A model generated the notes under the pieces. It searched no databases. It was given only the letters and a program-made list of their open reading frames with translations, and was not told where the DNA came from. From Candidatus Bipolaricaulota bacterium (GTDB lineage: Bacteria; Bipolaricaulota; Bipolaricaulia; RBG-16-55-9), in assembly GCA_026982655.1 (NCBI GenBank), contig JALSGO010000009.1, forward strand, positions 1-33,338: a stretch of 33,338 nucleotides of DNA. The letters are read 5' to 3'. Numbering within the stretch: position 1 is the stretch's first letter; every line of letters starts with the position of its first letter. Positions 14,241 through 23,714 of this stretch are shown here, in pieces. Both the position numbers and the translations under genes were made by a program.

Positions 14241-15800
14241 TCATTCCCACTCGATGGTTCCCGGCGGCTTCGACGTTATATCATACACCACCCGCGTGAT
14301 CGGGGGAACCTCATTGGTAATGCGCGAGGAGATCCTCTCTAACACCCCGTGGGGAATTTTGTACCAGTCGGCGGTCATCCCGTCCCGGGAGTGGACGGCT
14401 CTTAGGGCCACCACGTACCCATACCCGCGCCCGTCTCCCCGGACGGCCACGCTCCGGACGGGCAGCAGCACGGCGAAGTACTGCCAGATCTCGCGGTGGA
14501 GCTTCGCCCGTTGGATCTCCTCCCGCAGGATGGCGTCGGCCTCCTGCAGCAGGGCGACCTTCTCCGGGGTGACCTCCCCGAGGATGCGCACGGCGAGCCC
14601 CGGGCCGGGGAAGGGCGGCTCGTCCACAATTTCCTCGGGGAGCCCCAGCGCCCGCCCCAGCTCGCGCACCTCGTCTTTAAAGAACTCCCGCAGGGGCTCC
14701 ACCAGCTCAAACCCCAGCTGTGCGGGGAGCCCGCCCACGTTGTGATGGCTCTTGATCGTCTCGGCCCCGTGCGCCGTCCCCGCGCCCCCGCTCTCGATCA
14801 CGTCGCTATAAATGGTCCCCTGGACCAAGACGTCTAGGGGCTCCTCCCGCTCCAGGCGGCGGGCCTCCCGCTCGAAGACCCGGATGAACGTCTCCCCGAT
14901 CGCCTTGCGCTTCCCCTCCGGGTCCGTCACACCCCGGAGTTTCTCGAAGAACTCCCGCTTCGCGTCCACCGTCCGTAAGGGGAGGCCCAGCCGCTCGAAG
15001 ACCCTCCGGACGCGCTCCGGCTCGCCCTTGCGCAGCAGCCCGGTGTCCACGAAGACGGGCACCAGTCGGTCCCCGATGGCCCGGTGGACGAGCACGGCGG
15101 CGACGCTGGAGTCCACCCCTCCCGAGACGGCGATCAGGGCCCGCTTGCCCTCCAGCTGCGCACGAAGCTCCTCGACCTTCGGCTGCACGAGATCGCCGGG
15201 CCGCCAACGCTCCCGGAGTCCACAGATCCGACGGAGCCAGTTGTGAAGCATCCGGGGGCCGTGGGGCGTGTGGTGGACCTCGGGGTGGAACTGCACGCCG
15301 TAGATCCGTCCCGGTTCATCGCGCATCGCGGCCAGGAGGGGCGGCTCGCCCGCGGAGTAGGCCAGCGCCCGGAAGCCGGGCGGGAGCTCCGCAATGACGT
15401 CTCCGTGGCTCATCCAGACCCGCCCCCTCCGGCCTAAGCCCAGGAAGAGGGGGTCGTCCTCCACGATCTCGATCTCGGCGACGCCGTATTCCGCCTTCCG
15501 AGAGGAGCGCTCGACCCGCCCGCCCAGGAGTTGGGCCAAAAGCTGCATCCCGTAGCAGATCCCCAGCACGGGAATCCCCAGCTTGAGAACGTCGGGGCCG
15601 AGGCGGGGGGCGTCGGGCTCGTAGACGCTGCGCGGCCCGCCCGACAGGACCAAGGCGCGGGGGCCTCGCTCCCGCACCTCGCGGGCGGAGAGGGTGGGCG
15701 GGGCCACCTCGCAATAGACCCCCTGGGCCCGGATCGCCTTGGCGATCAGGCGGGTGTACTGCGAGCCAAAATCCAAAATGAGCACCCACTCGTCCGTCAC
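14241..15800 (-). CDS. guaA: GMP synthase (glutamine-hydrolysing)
   Basis: A 519-residue two-domain enzyme converting XMP to GMP. The class I glutaminase domain comes first: LDFGSQYT at the start, nucleophile Cys82 in GICYGMQ, and the His-Glu pair in QFHPEVHHT. The ATP-pyrophosphatase domain follows with VSGGVDSSVAA, and the protein ends in the canonical dimerisation segment finishing PPGTIEWE. The start is GTG at 15800 with a GGGAGGGGA site; no ATG fits the conserved N-terminus better. It is complete, with its own promoter divergent from hflK. Confidence 0.98.
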   Translation of the reverse strand: MTDEWVLILDFGSQYTRLIAKAIRAQGVYCEVAPPTLSAREVRERGPRALVLSGGPRSVYEPDAPRLGPDVLKLGIPVLGICYGMQLLAQLLGGRVERSSRKAEYGVAEIEIVEDDPLFLGLGRRGRVWMSHGDVIAELPPGFRALAYSAGEPPLLAAMRDEPGRIYGVQFHPEVHHTPHGPRMLHNWLRRICGLRERWRPGDLVQPKVEELRAQLEGKRALIAVSGGVDSSVAAVLVHRAIGDRLVPVFVDTGLLRKGEPERVRRVFERLGLPLRTVDAKREFFEKLRGVTDPEGKRKAIGETFIRVFEREARRLEREEPLDVLVQGTIYSDVIESGGAGTAHGAETIKSHHNVGGLPAQLGFELVEPLREFFKDEVRELGRALGLPEEIVDEPPFPGPGLAVRILGEVTPEKVALLQEADAILREEIQRAKLHREIWQYFAVLLPVRSVAVRGDGRGYGYVVALRAVHSRDGMTADWYKIPHGVLERISSRITNEVPPITRVVYDITSKPPGTIEWE

Positions 15801-15839
15801 GCCTGCGGTCCCCTCCCGCTTCGCTCTCTGCGCCCTTTG

Positions 15840-15868
15840 AGGGTAGTAAGAGCCCTTGGAATTTGCAA
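15840..15868 (-). promoter_or_regulatory. Promoter of guaA
   Basis: On the minus strand TTGCAA (15868-15863) and TACCCT (15845-15840) are 17 bp apart, giving a start near 15834 and a leader of about 34 nt. The -35 box lies inside a palindrome (15861-15870). Confidence 0.5.
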
Positions 15869-15870
15869 AT
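15861..15870. promoter_or_regulatory. Palindrome ATTTGCAAAT, possible operator
   Basis: A perfect 10-bp palindrome, AT-rich within GC-rich DNA, covers the guaA -35 box and ends 4 bp before the hflK -35 box. A protein bound here could control both divergent promoters. There is no direct evidence for a regulator. Confidence 0.35.
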
Positions 15871-15874
15871 CCTG

Positions 15875-15903
15875 TTGCACTCCCTTGGGGAAGGGCCTAG
15901 AAT
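15875..15903 (+). promoter_or_regulatory. Promoter of hflK-hflC
   Basis: TTGCAC (15875-15880) and TAGAAT (15898-15903) with an exact 17-bp spacer. The start near 15910 gives a leader of about 130 nt, in which a GCTCGG/CCGAGC hairpin can form. Confidence 0.7.
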
Positions 15904-16041
15904 CCCTTGGAGAGCGGCGTGGGTGGGCTCGGCCCCCTCCTGCGGGCTTCTCCGAGCGGAAGGGGTCGAGAACCTTCACCTCTAGGGATCCCAAGCCAAG
16001 CGAACGCGGGAACACGGAGCGGAGAAGGAGGGAGAGCCTCT

Positions 16042-17064
16042 ATGCGAGGACCGCTGGACTTCGACATAGAAGACGAGGGCGAACGGTGGCAAGAGGTAGG
16101 CCGTCGCCTGGGGAGGCTGGGCGGCTGGACGGGCTGGCTGGTGGCCCTGGTCATCGTAGGGCTGTGGCTGGCCAGCGGGGTGTATACGGTGGGGCCCTCG
16201 GAGGTGGGGCTGGTCAAACGCTTCGGGAAGTTCGTGCGTCAGACGGGGCCGGGGTTGCACTACCGCCTGCCCAGCCCCATCGAGAGCGTGGTGATCGTCA
16301 ACCAGTATGGGAAGCAAGAAGTGGAGATCGGAGTGACCCCGCCGGGACGGTTCGGTCGCGCTCCGGCGGAGGAGTCCCTGATGCTCACCGGGGACTTCAA
16401 CATCGTCTACGTGGAGGCGACGATCGCCTACAACGTCACCCGCGATCCCCAGGCGTACGCCTTCGAGATCGAGGACCCGCAGTTGATCGTACGACAGGCG
16501 GCCCAAGCCGTCATCCGCGAGCAGGTGGCCCTCCAGGAGGTGGACCGGCTCTTCGCCTCCGAGGAGCGACAGCTCATGGGCGAGCGGATCAAGCAGGAGC
16601 TTCAAGAACTCCTAGACCGTTACGGCACGGGCATTCAAGTGCTCAACGTCTTCCTCCAGGAGGTGAAGCCCCCCACCCCAGAGGTTGCCGCAGCCTTTGA
16701 CGACGTCAACAGCGCCGTGCAGGACAAGGAGCGGATGATCCTCGAAGCGCAGCGGTACGCCAACGAGCAGATCCCCCGGGCCGAGGGCCAGGCGCAGAAG
16801 ATCCTGAACGAAGCGGAAGCGTACCGACAGAGCCGCATCCTGGAGGCCCAAGGGGCCGCCGCCCGCTTCACCAAGGTCCTGGAGAGCTACTACCTGGGGG
16901 AGACGGTCACCGCGGCGCGGCTCTACATCGAGACCATGGAGGAGATCCTCCCCGGAATGCGGAAAGTGATCCTCTCCACCGAGGGGAGTGGCCTGGTGAG
17001 CCTGCTCGACCTGGAGAGGCTCTTCCAGGAACGCCCGATGAGGGAAGGGGGTGAGGGCCGATGA
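16042..17064 (+). CDS. hflK: HflK, SPFH-domain membrane protease modulator
   Basis: A 340-residue protein. A charged cytoplasmic start is followed by one membrane helix (about 31-47), then the SPFH/band-7 domain beginning VGPSEVGLVKRFGKF and a long helical region rich in Glu, Ala, Gln and Arg. HflK and HflC form a large cage around the FtsH protease in the membrane. The ATG at 16042 follows GGAGAAGGAGGGAG. The segment PPGRFGRAPAEESLMLTGD matches the HflK rather than the HflC pattern. The stop overlaps hflC as ATGA. No ftsH is in the window. Confidence 0.93.
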   Translation: MRGPLDFDIEDEGERWQEVGRRLGRLGGWTGWLVALVIVGLWLASGVYTVGPSEVGLVKRFGKFVRQTGPGLHYRLPSPIESVVIVNQYGKQEVEIGVTPPGRFGRAPAEESLMLTGDFNIVYVEATIAYNVTRDPQAYAFEIEDPQLIVRQAAQAVIREQVALQEVDRLFASEERQLMGERIKQELQELLDRYGTGIQVLNVFLQEVKPPTPEVAAAFDDVNSAVQDKERMILEAQRYANEQIPRAEGQAQKILNEAEAYRQSRILEAQGAAARFTKVLESYYLGETVTAARLYIETMEEILPGMRKVILSTEGSGLVSLLDLERLFQERPMREGGEGR

Positions 17065-17945
17065 GGACCTTGATCGGGTTCGCCCTGGTCGTGGGACTGG
17101 TCTGGATCGGGTTTGGACTCTTCACCTTTACCGTCGACGAGACCCAGAAGGCGGTGGTGCTGCGGTTTGGGGAGATCGTCCGCGTGGTCGAGGAGCCGGG
17201 CCTCTACTTCAAGACGCCCTTCGTCCAGCAGGTGCTCTATCTGGAGGACCGGCTGATGAGCTACGAGCTGACCACCCCGGAGCCGATCATCACCGCGGAC
17301 AAGCAGCGGCTCAACATGGACAGCTACGTGCTGTGGCGCATCCGGGACCCGCGGGCCTATCGGGAGCGCCTCCCCGGCCTGCGGCGGGATGCCGAGGTCC
17401 AGCTCGTGCGGGCGATCCGCGACGCGCTGCGGGACATCGTGGCCCAACAACCCTTTCAGGAGGTCCTCAAGCGGGACTTCCTGGTTGAGGTCCAGCGCCA
17501 AGCGCAACGGGAGGTGGACGCCTTCGGCATCGAGATCGTAGACGTGCGCATCAAGCGGGCCGACCTGCCCGAAGCCAATGAGAAAGCTGTCTATCAGCGC
17601 ATGATCAGCGAACGCAGACAGATCGCGCAGCAGTTCCGCGCCGAGGGCGAGCGCGAGGCCCAGCGCATCCGGGCCGAAGCCGACAAGCGCATCCAGATCC
17701 TTCTGGCGGAGGCCCGCCGCCGGGCCGAGGAACTCAAAGGCGAGGGCGACGCGGAGGCGTTGCGCATCTACGCCGAGGCCTACAACCGGGATCCGAACTT
17801 CTTCCTCTTCTGGCGGACGCTCGAGTCCTACAAGACCGCCCTGGCCCAGAACAGCACCCTCGTGCTCTCCACGGAGAGCGACTACCTCAAGCTCTTGGAC
17901 ATCATGGAGTCGAAGCGCCTGATCGAGGCGCTGAACCGGGAGTAG
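17061..17945 (+). CDS. hflC: HflC, SPFH-domain partner of HflK
   Basis: A 294-residue protein with an N-terminal membrane helix (about 3-22) and a band-7 domain starting VDETQKAVVLRFGEI. The central VDVRIKRADLPEAN and the following Arg/Glu/Ala-rich helix (ERRQIAQQFRAEGEREAQR) are highly typical of HflC. The start overlaps the hflK stop by 4 nt, so the two are translated together. The TAG stop abuts the stop codon of the convergent sirtuin gene without a single spacer base. Confidence 0.95.
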   Translation: MRTLIGFALVVGLVWIGFGLFTFTVDETQKAVVLRFGEIVRVVEEPGLYFKTPFVQQVLYLEDRLMSYELTTPEPIITADKQRLNMDSYVLWRIRDPRAYRERLPGLRRDAEVQLVRAIRDALRDIVAQQPFQEVLKRDFLVEVQRQAQREVDAFGIEIVDVRIKRADLPEANEKAVYQRMISERRQIAQQFRAEGEREAQRIRAEADKRIQILLAEARRRAEELKGEGDAEALRIYAEAYNRDPNFFLFWRTLESYKTALAQNSTLVLSTESDYLKLLDIMESKRLIEALNRE

Positions 17946-18701
17946 CTAGAGGTCCCAGCCGAGCAGCTCCGCCAGGCGCCGCATCGTCGGCCCGAGCTCG
18001 GCGTGGATCACCAGATCGGCCATCGCATCGAAGTCCGTGGGGTCGCGGTTGAGGATGGCGAGCCGCGCCCCGCGGGCTTTCGCTTGGGGGACCAGTCCCG
18101 CCACGGGATAGACCTCCAGCGAAGAGCCCAAGGCCAGAAGCAGGTCGCACTTCAGCACCTCGAGCTCGGCCTCCGGGAACGCGGGAGGGAGGAGCTCCCC
18201 GAAGAGCACCACATCGGGCTTGAGCAGCCCCCCACAACGGTCGCAGCGGGGGACGCCCTCCTCGCTCCCTTCCACCTTGCGGAAGACGGTCTCTATAGGG
18301 TAGGGCTGCCGACACTCCACGCAGACCCCGCGGGTGTAGCTCCCGTGGACCTCGAGGACGCGCTTCGAGCCCGCTTTCGAGTGGAGGCCGTCGATGTTCT
18401 GGGTGATCACCGCCCGGAGGAGTCCCTCCTCCTCCAGCTTCGCCAGCACCCTGTGGGTGACGTTGGGCTCAGCCTCGGTGAGCTTGGCAAAGCGCCACTT
18501 CCAGAACTCGTAGAAGCCCTTAGGGTCCCGTCGGAAGCCCTCGACGGAGGCGACCTTCAGGGGATCGACCTGGGCCCACAGGCCGCTCCCCGGGCTGCGG
18601 AAGTCCGGGATGCCCGACTCCGTCGAGACGCCGGCCCCCGTGAGGGCTACGGCGTAACGGGATCTCTCCAGCATCTCTCGGAGCTCTCGGACGCGGTCCA
18701 T
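17946..18701 (-). CDS. cobB: Sirtuin, NAD-dependent protein deacylase
   Basis: A 251-residue Sir2-family enzyme that removes acyl groups from lysines using NAD. The motifs are complete: GAGVSTESGIPDFR (22-35), TQNIDGLH (100-107), catalytic His119 (EVHGS), and a four-Cys zinc site (Cys127, Cys130, Cys153, Cys156). The lack of an obvious Tyr-xx-Arg desuccinylase pair leaves the preferred acyl group open. Upstream, TTGCAA and TTTAAG at a 16-bp spacing could be a promoter divergent from trpF. Its stop codon abuts that of hflC. Confidence 0.95.
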   Translation of the reverse strand: MDRVRELREMLERSRYAVALTGAGVSTESGIPDFRSPGSGLWAQVDPLKVASVEGFRRDPKGFYEFWKWRFAKLTEAEPNVTHRVLAKLEEEGLLRAVITQNIDGLHSKAGSKRVLEVHGSYTRGVCVECRQPYPIETVFRKVEGSEEGVPRCDRCGGLLKPDVVLFGELLPPAFPEAELEVLKCDLLLALGSSLEVYPVAGLVPQAKARGARLAILNRDPTDFDAMADLVIHAELGPTMRRLAELLGWDL

Positions 18702-18749
18702 GGCCCTAGGAGCTTAAAGGGAAGCGCTCGCGTCTTGCAAGCCCAAGGG

Positions 18750-18778
18750 TTGCCATCCCCGGAGGGCTTTCATACCAT
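18750..18778 (+). promoter_or_regulatory. Promoter of the trp-aro cluster
   Basis: TTGCCA (18750-18755) and TACCAT (18773-18778), 17-bp spacer. The predicted start near 18785 is only about 5 nt before the trpF ATG, so the transcript would be leaderless or nearly so. No attenuator or leader peptide fits in this space. Confidence 0.55.
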
Positions 18779-18789
18779 AGCAAAGAGCT

Positions 18790-19464
18790 ATGGCTGCCCA
18801 CGGGAGGACCAAGGTCAAGATCTGCGGCCATCGAACCCTCGAAGACGTCCGCGCGGCCCGGGGGGCCGACGCGCTCGGCTTCGTGGTGGCTACCCCTGCT
18901 TCGCCTCGAAACCTCCCGGTGGAACAGGCCCGCGCGCTGATCCGGAGCGCGCGATGCTCTCATAAGATCGTGCTCGTCACCACCGAGAGCGACCCCGAGC
19001 GCTTGGCCCCGCTCGTGGAACGGCTCCAACCCCATGGGCTCCAGGTGCACCGGGAGCTCCCCCCCGCGGAGCTCCGAGGGATCGCCGATGCCCTGCCCCC
19101 CGACGTCGAGCTGTGGGGGCTGCTCGCCGTCCCTCCGGGCGCGGAGGTCTCGGAGCGGGTGGAGAGGGCCCAGGCGCTGGTCCAAGCCCCTCTGGAAGCG
19201 CTCGTGCTCGATACCCACAAGGACGGTCGAAGCGGCGGGACCGGGGTCCCTCACGATTGGGAGGTCAGTCGTCGAGTCCGCGAGGCCGTCCCGCTGCCCG
19301 TGGTGTTGGCTGGAGGGCTCACCCCGGAGAACGTCCGCGCCGCCGTCGCGTGCGTCCGGCCCTGGGCCGTGGACGTCTCCTCGGGCGTCGAGCAGGGGCG
19401 GTACGGACGCAAGTGCCCTCACAAGATCGAGGCGTTCTTGAGGGAGGTGCGCCGCGGTGGCTGA
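18790..19464 (+). CDS. trpF: Phosphoribosylanthranilate isomerase
   Basis: A 224-residue TIM barrel that converts phosphoribosylanthranilate to the carboxyphenylamino-deoxyribulose phosphate in tryptophan synthesis. The catalytic pair is visible as Cys12 (KVKICG) and Asp141 (LVLDTH). The substrate-phosphate motifs GGTG (150-152) and [10 protein letters not shown] are also present. The usual CGxT/ITR is CGHRT. The ATG at 18790 has only a weak AAAGAG upstream. The 3' end overlaps trpB by 8 nt. trpC, trpD, trpE and trpG are not in this window. Confidence 0.95.
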   Translation: MAAHGRTKVKICGHRTLEDVRAARGADALGFVVATPASPRNLPVEQARALIRSARCSHKIVLVTTESDPERLAPLVERLQPHGLQVHRELPPAELRGIADALPPDVELWGLLAVPPGAEVSERVERAQALVQAPLEALVLDTHKDGRSGGTGVPHDWEVSRRVREAVPLPVVLAGGLTPENVRAAVACVRPWAVDVSSGVEQGRYGRKCPHKIEAFLREVRRGG

Positions 19465-20704
19465 ACGACGGAAGCGCAAGCTGCATGCCCCAGCTTCCGA
19501 GAGGGAGAGGGAGGAACCGCCCGAGAAGCTGAGCGCCTGGCCTCGGGAGGGGCGCTTCGGCCCCTTCGGGGGACGCTATGTCCCGGAGATCCTGATGCCC
19601 GCTTTGAAGGAACTCGAGGCGGCCTACGAGGAACTTCGAGAGAATCCGAAGTTCCGGCGGGAAGTGCGGGAGTATTTCAGCGACTACGGCGGGCGGCCTA
19701 CGCCCCTCTACTGCGCCCGGAGGCTCACGGCGTGGGCCGGGGGCGCGCGCATTTACCTGAAGCGGGAGGATCTGCTGCACACGGGGGCGCACAAGTTCAA
19801 CAACGCGATCGGGCAGGCCCTTCTGGCCAAGCACATGGGCAAGAGGCGCCTCATCGCCGAGACCGGAGCCGGCCAGCACGGGGTGGCGACGGCCATGGCC
19901 GGGGCCGTCCTGGGGCTTGCCACGGAGATCTACATGGGCGCCTTAGACATGGAGCGCCAGCGGATGAACGTCTACCGCATGGAGCTTCTCGGGGCCCAGG
20001 TCCACCCCGTGGAGACGGGCACGGCCACCCTCAAGGACGCGATCAACGAAGCCTTGAGGGACTGGGCCACGAACGTGCGCAGCACGCACTACGTCATCGG
20101 CTCCGTCGTCGGTCCGCACCCCTACCCCCGGATCGTGCGAGACTTCCAGCGGGTGATCGGCGACGAGATCAAGGGGCAGATCCTGCGCAAGGAGCGCCGT
20201 CTGCCCGATCTGGTCGTGGCCTGTGTGGGCGGGGGGAGCAACGCGATCGGGACGTTCTACCCCTTTGTGGACGACGAGGACGTCCGGCTCTTGGGCGTGG
20301 AGGCCGGGGGGTCTTCGCAGGGGAACGCCGCCTCCATCGTCCACGGCCGCGTCGGCGTGCTCCACGGCGCCAAGACGTATCTCCTCCAGGACGAGTGGGG
20401 CCAGGTGCGGGAGACCCACAGCATCTCCGCCGGGTTGGACTACCCCGCCGTGGGGCCGGAGCACGCCCTCTATCACCACGTGCAGCGCGCGGAGTACACG
20501 GCCGTGACGGACGAGCAGGCCGTGGAGGCCTTCCACCGGCTCTGTGAGCTGGAGGGCATCGTACCCGCGTTGGAGCCCGCCCACGCCCTCTACGCGGCGA
20601 TCGAGCGGGCCCGAGAGCTGGGCAAGAACGGCCTGGTGGTCGTCACCCTCTCCGGCCGAGGGGACAAGGATTTGGAGGTCGTCCTCCGCCATGGAAAGGG
20701 ATAA
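19457..20704 (+). CDS. trpB: Tryptophan synthase beta chain
   Basis: A 415-residue PLP enzyme that condenses indole and serine. The PLP lysine is Lys113 in HTGAHKFNN; the phosphate-binding GGGSNAIG and the ETGAGQHG loop are intact. This is the canonical TrpB1 type expected to pair with TrpA. Compared with most TrpB the N-terminus has about 20 extra charged residues before [11 protein letters not shown]. The start is GTG at 19457, inside the trpF end, with GGGAGGTG upstream. trpA overlaps its 3' end by 14 nt. Confidence 0.97.
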   Translation: MAERRKRKLHAPASEREREEPPEKLSAWPREGRFGPFGGRYVPEILMPALKELEAAYEELRENPKFRREVREYFSDYGGRPTPLYCARRLTAWAGGARIYLKREDLLHTGAHKFNNAIGQALLAKHMGKRRLIAETGAGQHGVATAMAGAVLGLATEIYMGALDMERQRMNVYRMELLGAQVHPVETGTATLKDAINEALRDWATNVRSTHYVIGSVVGPHPYPRIVRDFQRVIGDEIKGQILRKERRLPDLVVACVGGGSNAIGTFYPFVDDEDVRLLGVEAGGSSQGNAASIVHGRVGVLHGAKTYLLQDEWGQVRETHSISAGLDYPAVGPEHALYHHVQRAEYTAVTDEQAVEAFHRLCELEGIVPALEPAHALYAAIERARELGKNGLVVVTLSGRGDKDLEVVLRHGKG

Positions 20705-21551
20705 AGGACAGGGGACATGGCGGACCCGTCGCATCGAGCGCACCTTCCGAGAGCTGCGCGCCCGCGGGGAGGGAGCGCTCTTGGGCTACGTGATGGTCGG
20801 GGACCCCACCCCCTCCCGGTGCCTCGAGTACGCCCGAGCGCTCCTCCGGGGCGGAGTGGATCTCTTGGAGCTGGGGATCCCCTTCTCCGATCCCATCGCG
20901 GACGGCCCCGTCCTCCAGCAGGCCGGGGCTCGGGCCTTGAGGGCCGGGACCACTCCGGAGCACGCCTTCGAGGTGCTGGCCGCTCTGCGCCGCGACCCCG
21001 ACGGCCGGGAGATTCCCCTCGTGGTGATGACCTACTACAACCCCATTTTGGCGATGGGCGAGCGGACCTTCTGCCGCCGCTTGGCCGAGGGGGAGGCCGA
21101 CGGGCTGATCGTCCCCGACCTGCCCCCGGAAGAGGCCCAACCCCTCCGGGAGCAGGCCGAACGCTACCTCCTGGATTTGATCTTCCTGGCCACGCCGGAG
21201 ACCGGGGAGGAGCGCCTGCAGGCCCTGGCCGAGCACACCCGTGGCTTCCTCTACGTGGTCCCCCGCTACGGGGTGACGGGCTCCCCCACAGAGGTGGACG
21301 AACGGAGGCGACGCTTCATCCGACGGGTGCGCGCCCGGCTGCCCGCCGAGCTGCCCCTCGCCGTGGGGTTTGGGATCTCCACCCCCGCGCAGGTCGAAGC
21401 GGTGCTCCGCGCGGGGGCGGACGGGGCGGTGGTCGGAAGCGCTTTCGTGGAGCGCATCGCCCAGGGCACCCCGCCCGAAGAACTGCGCGAGATGGCTGCC
21501 CGCCTCAAGGCCGCCACCCGCAGGGCCTCCACGCTCCCGAAGAGCTCCTAG
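20691..21551 (+). CDS. trpA: Tryptophan synthase alpha chain
   Basis: A 286-residue TIM barrel that cleaves indole-3-glycerol phosphate to indole, channelled to TrpB. The catalytic acids are Glu60 and Asp71 in [15 protein letters not shown]. The YGVTG loop and GFGIS phosphate site are also intact. The frame stays open far upstream inside trpB, but homology begins only near residue 14. ATG 20691 is the first sensible start, with GGAGG about 12 nt before it. Confidence 0.96.
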   Translation: MERDKGQGTWRTRRIERTFRELRARGEGALLGYVMVGDPTPSRCLEYARALLRGGVDLLELGIPFSDPIADGPVLQQAGARALRAGTTPEHAFEVLAALRRDPDGREIPLVVMTYYNPILAMGERTFCRRLAEGEADGLIVPDLPPEEAQPLREQAERYLLDLIFLATPETGEERLQALAEHTRGFLYVVPRYGVTGSPTEVDERRRRFIRRVRARLPAELPLAVGFGISTPAQVEAVLRAGADGAVVGSAFVERIAQGTPPEELREMAARLKAATRRASTLPKSS

Positions 21552-21564
21552 ACGGTAGACGGCG

Positions 21565-22116
21565 ATGGCTCGGGACGGAGAACGCGGGCTGCCCCCCAAC
21601 CTCTACCTGGTGGGGATGATGGCCTCCGGGAAGACGACCTTAGGGCGGATGCTCGCCGCGGCCCTGGGTCGTCCCTTCCTCGATTTGGACGAGCTGATCG
21701 AGGAGGAGGCGGGCCGGACGATCGCGGAGATCTTCGAGCAGGAAGGGGAAGAAGGGTTCCGCAGACGGGAGACCCGGTCTCTTGGGCGGGTAAGCGGCGA
21801 GCGGGGGCTCGTCGTCTCGTTGGGAGGGGGTGCGATCCTGAGGGAGGAGAACCGACGGATGCTCCGGGCCAGCGGCTACTCCATCTACCTGAAGGTGCGC
21901 CCGGAGACGGCCTTGGCGCGCCTGTCGGAACACCCCGTTCGGCCCCTGCTGCGGGGGCTTTCCCTGGAGGAGCGCCTCCGGCTCCTACGCCACCTGCTCC
22001 GCGTCCGGGAACCCTACTATCGAGAGGCTGATTTGGTCATCGAGAACGAGGGGCCTCCGGAGGAGACGCTGGAGCGCCTGCTGAGGACGTTGCGCCGGAA
22101 GGGGTGGGTGGGATGA
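21565..22116 (+). CDS. aroK: Shikimate kinase
   Basis: A 183-residue P-loop kinase phosphorylating shikimate. Walker A is GMMASGKTT (17-25); the shikimate-binding DLDELIEEEAGRTI with Asp42, the FRRRET Arg and the SLGGGA loop are all present. The lid Arg lies in the HPVRPLL segment. It starts 13 nt after trpA with no obvious Shine-Dalgarno. It overlaps aroB by 4 nt (ATGA), so kinase and dehydroquinate synthase are coupled. Confidence 0.95.
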   Translation: MARDGERGLPPNLYLVGMMASGKTTLGRMLAAALGRPFLDLDELIEEEAGRTIAEIFEQEGEEGFRRRETRSLGRVSGERGLVVSLGGGAILREENRRMLRASGYSIYLKVRPETALARLSEHPVRPLLRGLSLEERLRLLRHLLRVREPYYREADLVIENEGPPEETLERLLRTLRRKGWVG

Positions 22117-23213
22117 GTGCAAGGACCCTCTGGGTGGAGTTGGGAGAGCGACGCTACCCCGTTTACCTCGAGGCCGGGGGGCTGGAGGAGCTGGGAGAGC
22201 TCTACCGGCAGCACGGATTGCAGGGGCGGGCGGCGATCGTCACCGACCGCACCGTGGAGAAACTCCACGCCCGCCGGGCGCTCCGTGCGCTCAAGGAGGC
22301 GGGGATCGACGCCCAAGTGATCCCCGTCCCGCCGGGGGAGTCGAGCAAATCCTGGGAGTGGGCCGATCGGCTCTACACCCGGCTCCTCTGGGGCGGCTTC
22401 GACCGGGAGTCCGTGATCGTGGCCGTGGGCGGGGGGGTCGTCGGGGATCTGGCGGGTTTCGTGGCCGCTACCTATCTGCGGGGGGTCCGCTGGGTCCAGG
22501 TCCCCACGACGCTCTTGGCGCAGGTGGACGCCTCCGTGGGGGGGAAGACGGGGATCAACCACCGCTTGGGGAAGAACTTGATCGGGGCCTTCCACCAGCC
22601 CCGGTTCGTGCTGATCGACCCGCAGGTGCTGGAGACGCTCCCCGAACGGGAGCGCCGGTCGGGGATCGCCGAGGTCCTCAAGGTGAGCCTCGTCCGCGAC
22701 GCCGAGCTCTTCGCGTTCCTCGAGGAGCACGTAGACGGGCTCATCCGGCTCGAGCCGCCTGCCGTCGTGGAGGAAGCCCTCGCGCGGGCGGTGAGGATCA
22801 AAGCGGAGATCGTCGCCGAGGACGAGCGCGAGGTCAAGGGGGTGCGGACGTTGCTCAACTTCGGCCACACCGTGGGCCACGCCCTCGAGGCGGCCACCGG
22901 CTACAGACTCCTGCTTCACGGCGAGGCGGTGGCCTGGGGCATGCGGGTGGAGGCCGCGCTCTCGCGGGCGCGGGGGGCGCTCTCCCCGGAGGAGGAGGAG
23001 CGCGTTCGAGCCCTGGTGCACCGCCTGGGCCTGCCCCCGCTCCCCCCGGCACTTGACATCGAGACTCTAATGGAATATATTCGTCGTGACAAGAAGGTGC
23101 GGGCCGCAAAGCTCCGCATCGTGCTCTTACGGGGGATTGGTCACGCCGAACCGGTCGAGATCCCGGAAGTAGAGCTCCTCGGAGCTCTACGGGAGGGACT
23201 CCAATCGCGGTGA
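22113..23213 (+). CDS. aroB: 3-dehydroquinate synthase
   Basis: A 366-residue NAD- and metal-dependent enzyme making 3-dehydroquinate from DAHP. The dinucleotide site GGGVVGDLAGFVAATY and PTTLLAQVDASVGGKTG are canonical, as are the metal-ligand regions ERRSGIAEVLK, NFGHTVGHALE and LHGEAVAWGM. The ATG at 22113 overlaps the aroK stop. The 3' part carries an AT-rich patch that is a near-consensus promoter (23053-23081), codons for the DIETLMEYIRRDKK segment. Confidence 0.96.
   Translation: MSARTLWVELGERRYPVYLEAGGLEELGELYRQHGLQGRAAIVTDRTVEKLHARRALRALKEAGIDAQVIPVPPGESSKSWEWADRLYTRLLWGGFDRESVIVAVGGGVVGDLAGFVAATYLRGVRWVQVPTTLLAQVDASVGGKTGINHRLGKNLIGAFHQPRFVLIDPQVLETLPERERRSGIAEVLKVSLVRDAELFAFLEEHVDGLIRLEPPAVVEEALARAVRIKAEIVAEDEREVKGVRTLLNFGHTVGHALEAATGYRLLLHGEAVAWGMRVEAALSRARGALSPEEEERVRALVHRLGLPPLPPALDIETLMEYIRRDKKVRAAKLRIVLLRGIGHAEPVEIPEVELLGALREGLQSR
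23053..23081 (+). promoter_or_regulatory. Near-consensus promoter inside aroB
   Basis: A perfect TTGACA (23053-23058), exact 17-bp spacer and TATATT (23076-23081, five of six) form the best promoter in the window. It is inside the aroB coding sequence about 150 nt before aroQ. It should drive aroQ and possibly the RHH gene and the tRNAs beyond it. Confidence 0.7.
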
Positions 23214-23231
23214 GGTGAGAGGGAGCGCCGC

Positions 23232-23709
<478 letters not shown>

Positions 23710-23714
<5 letters not shown>

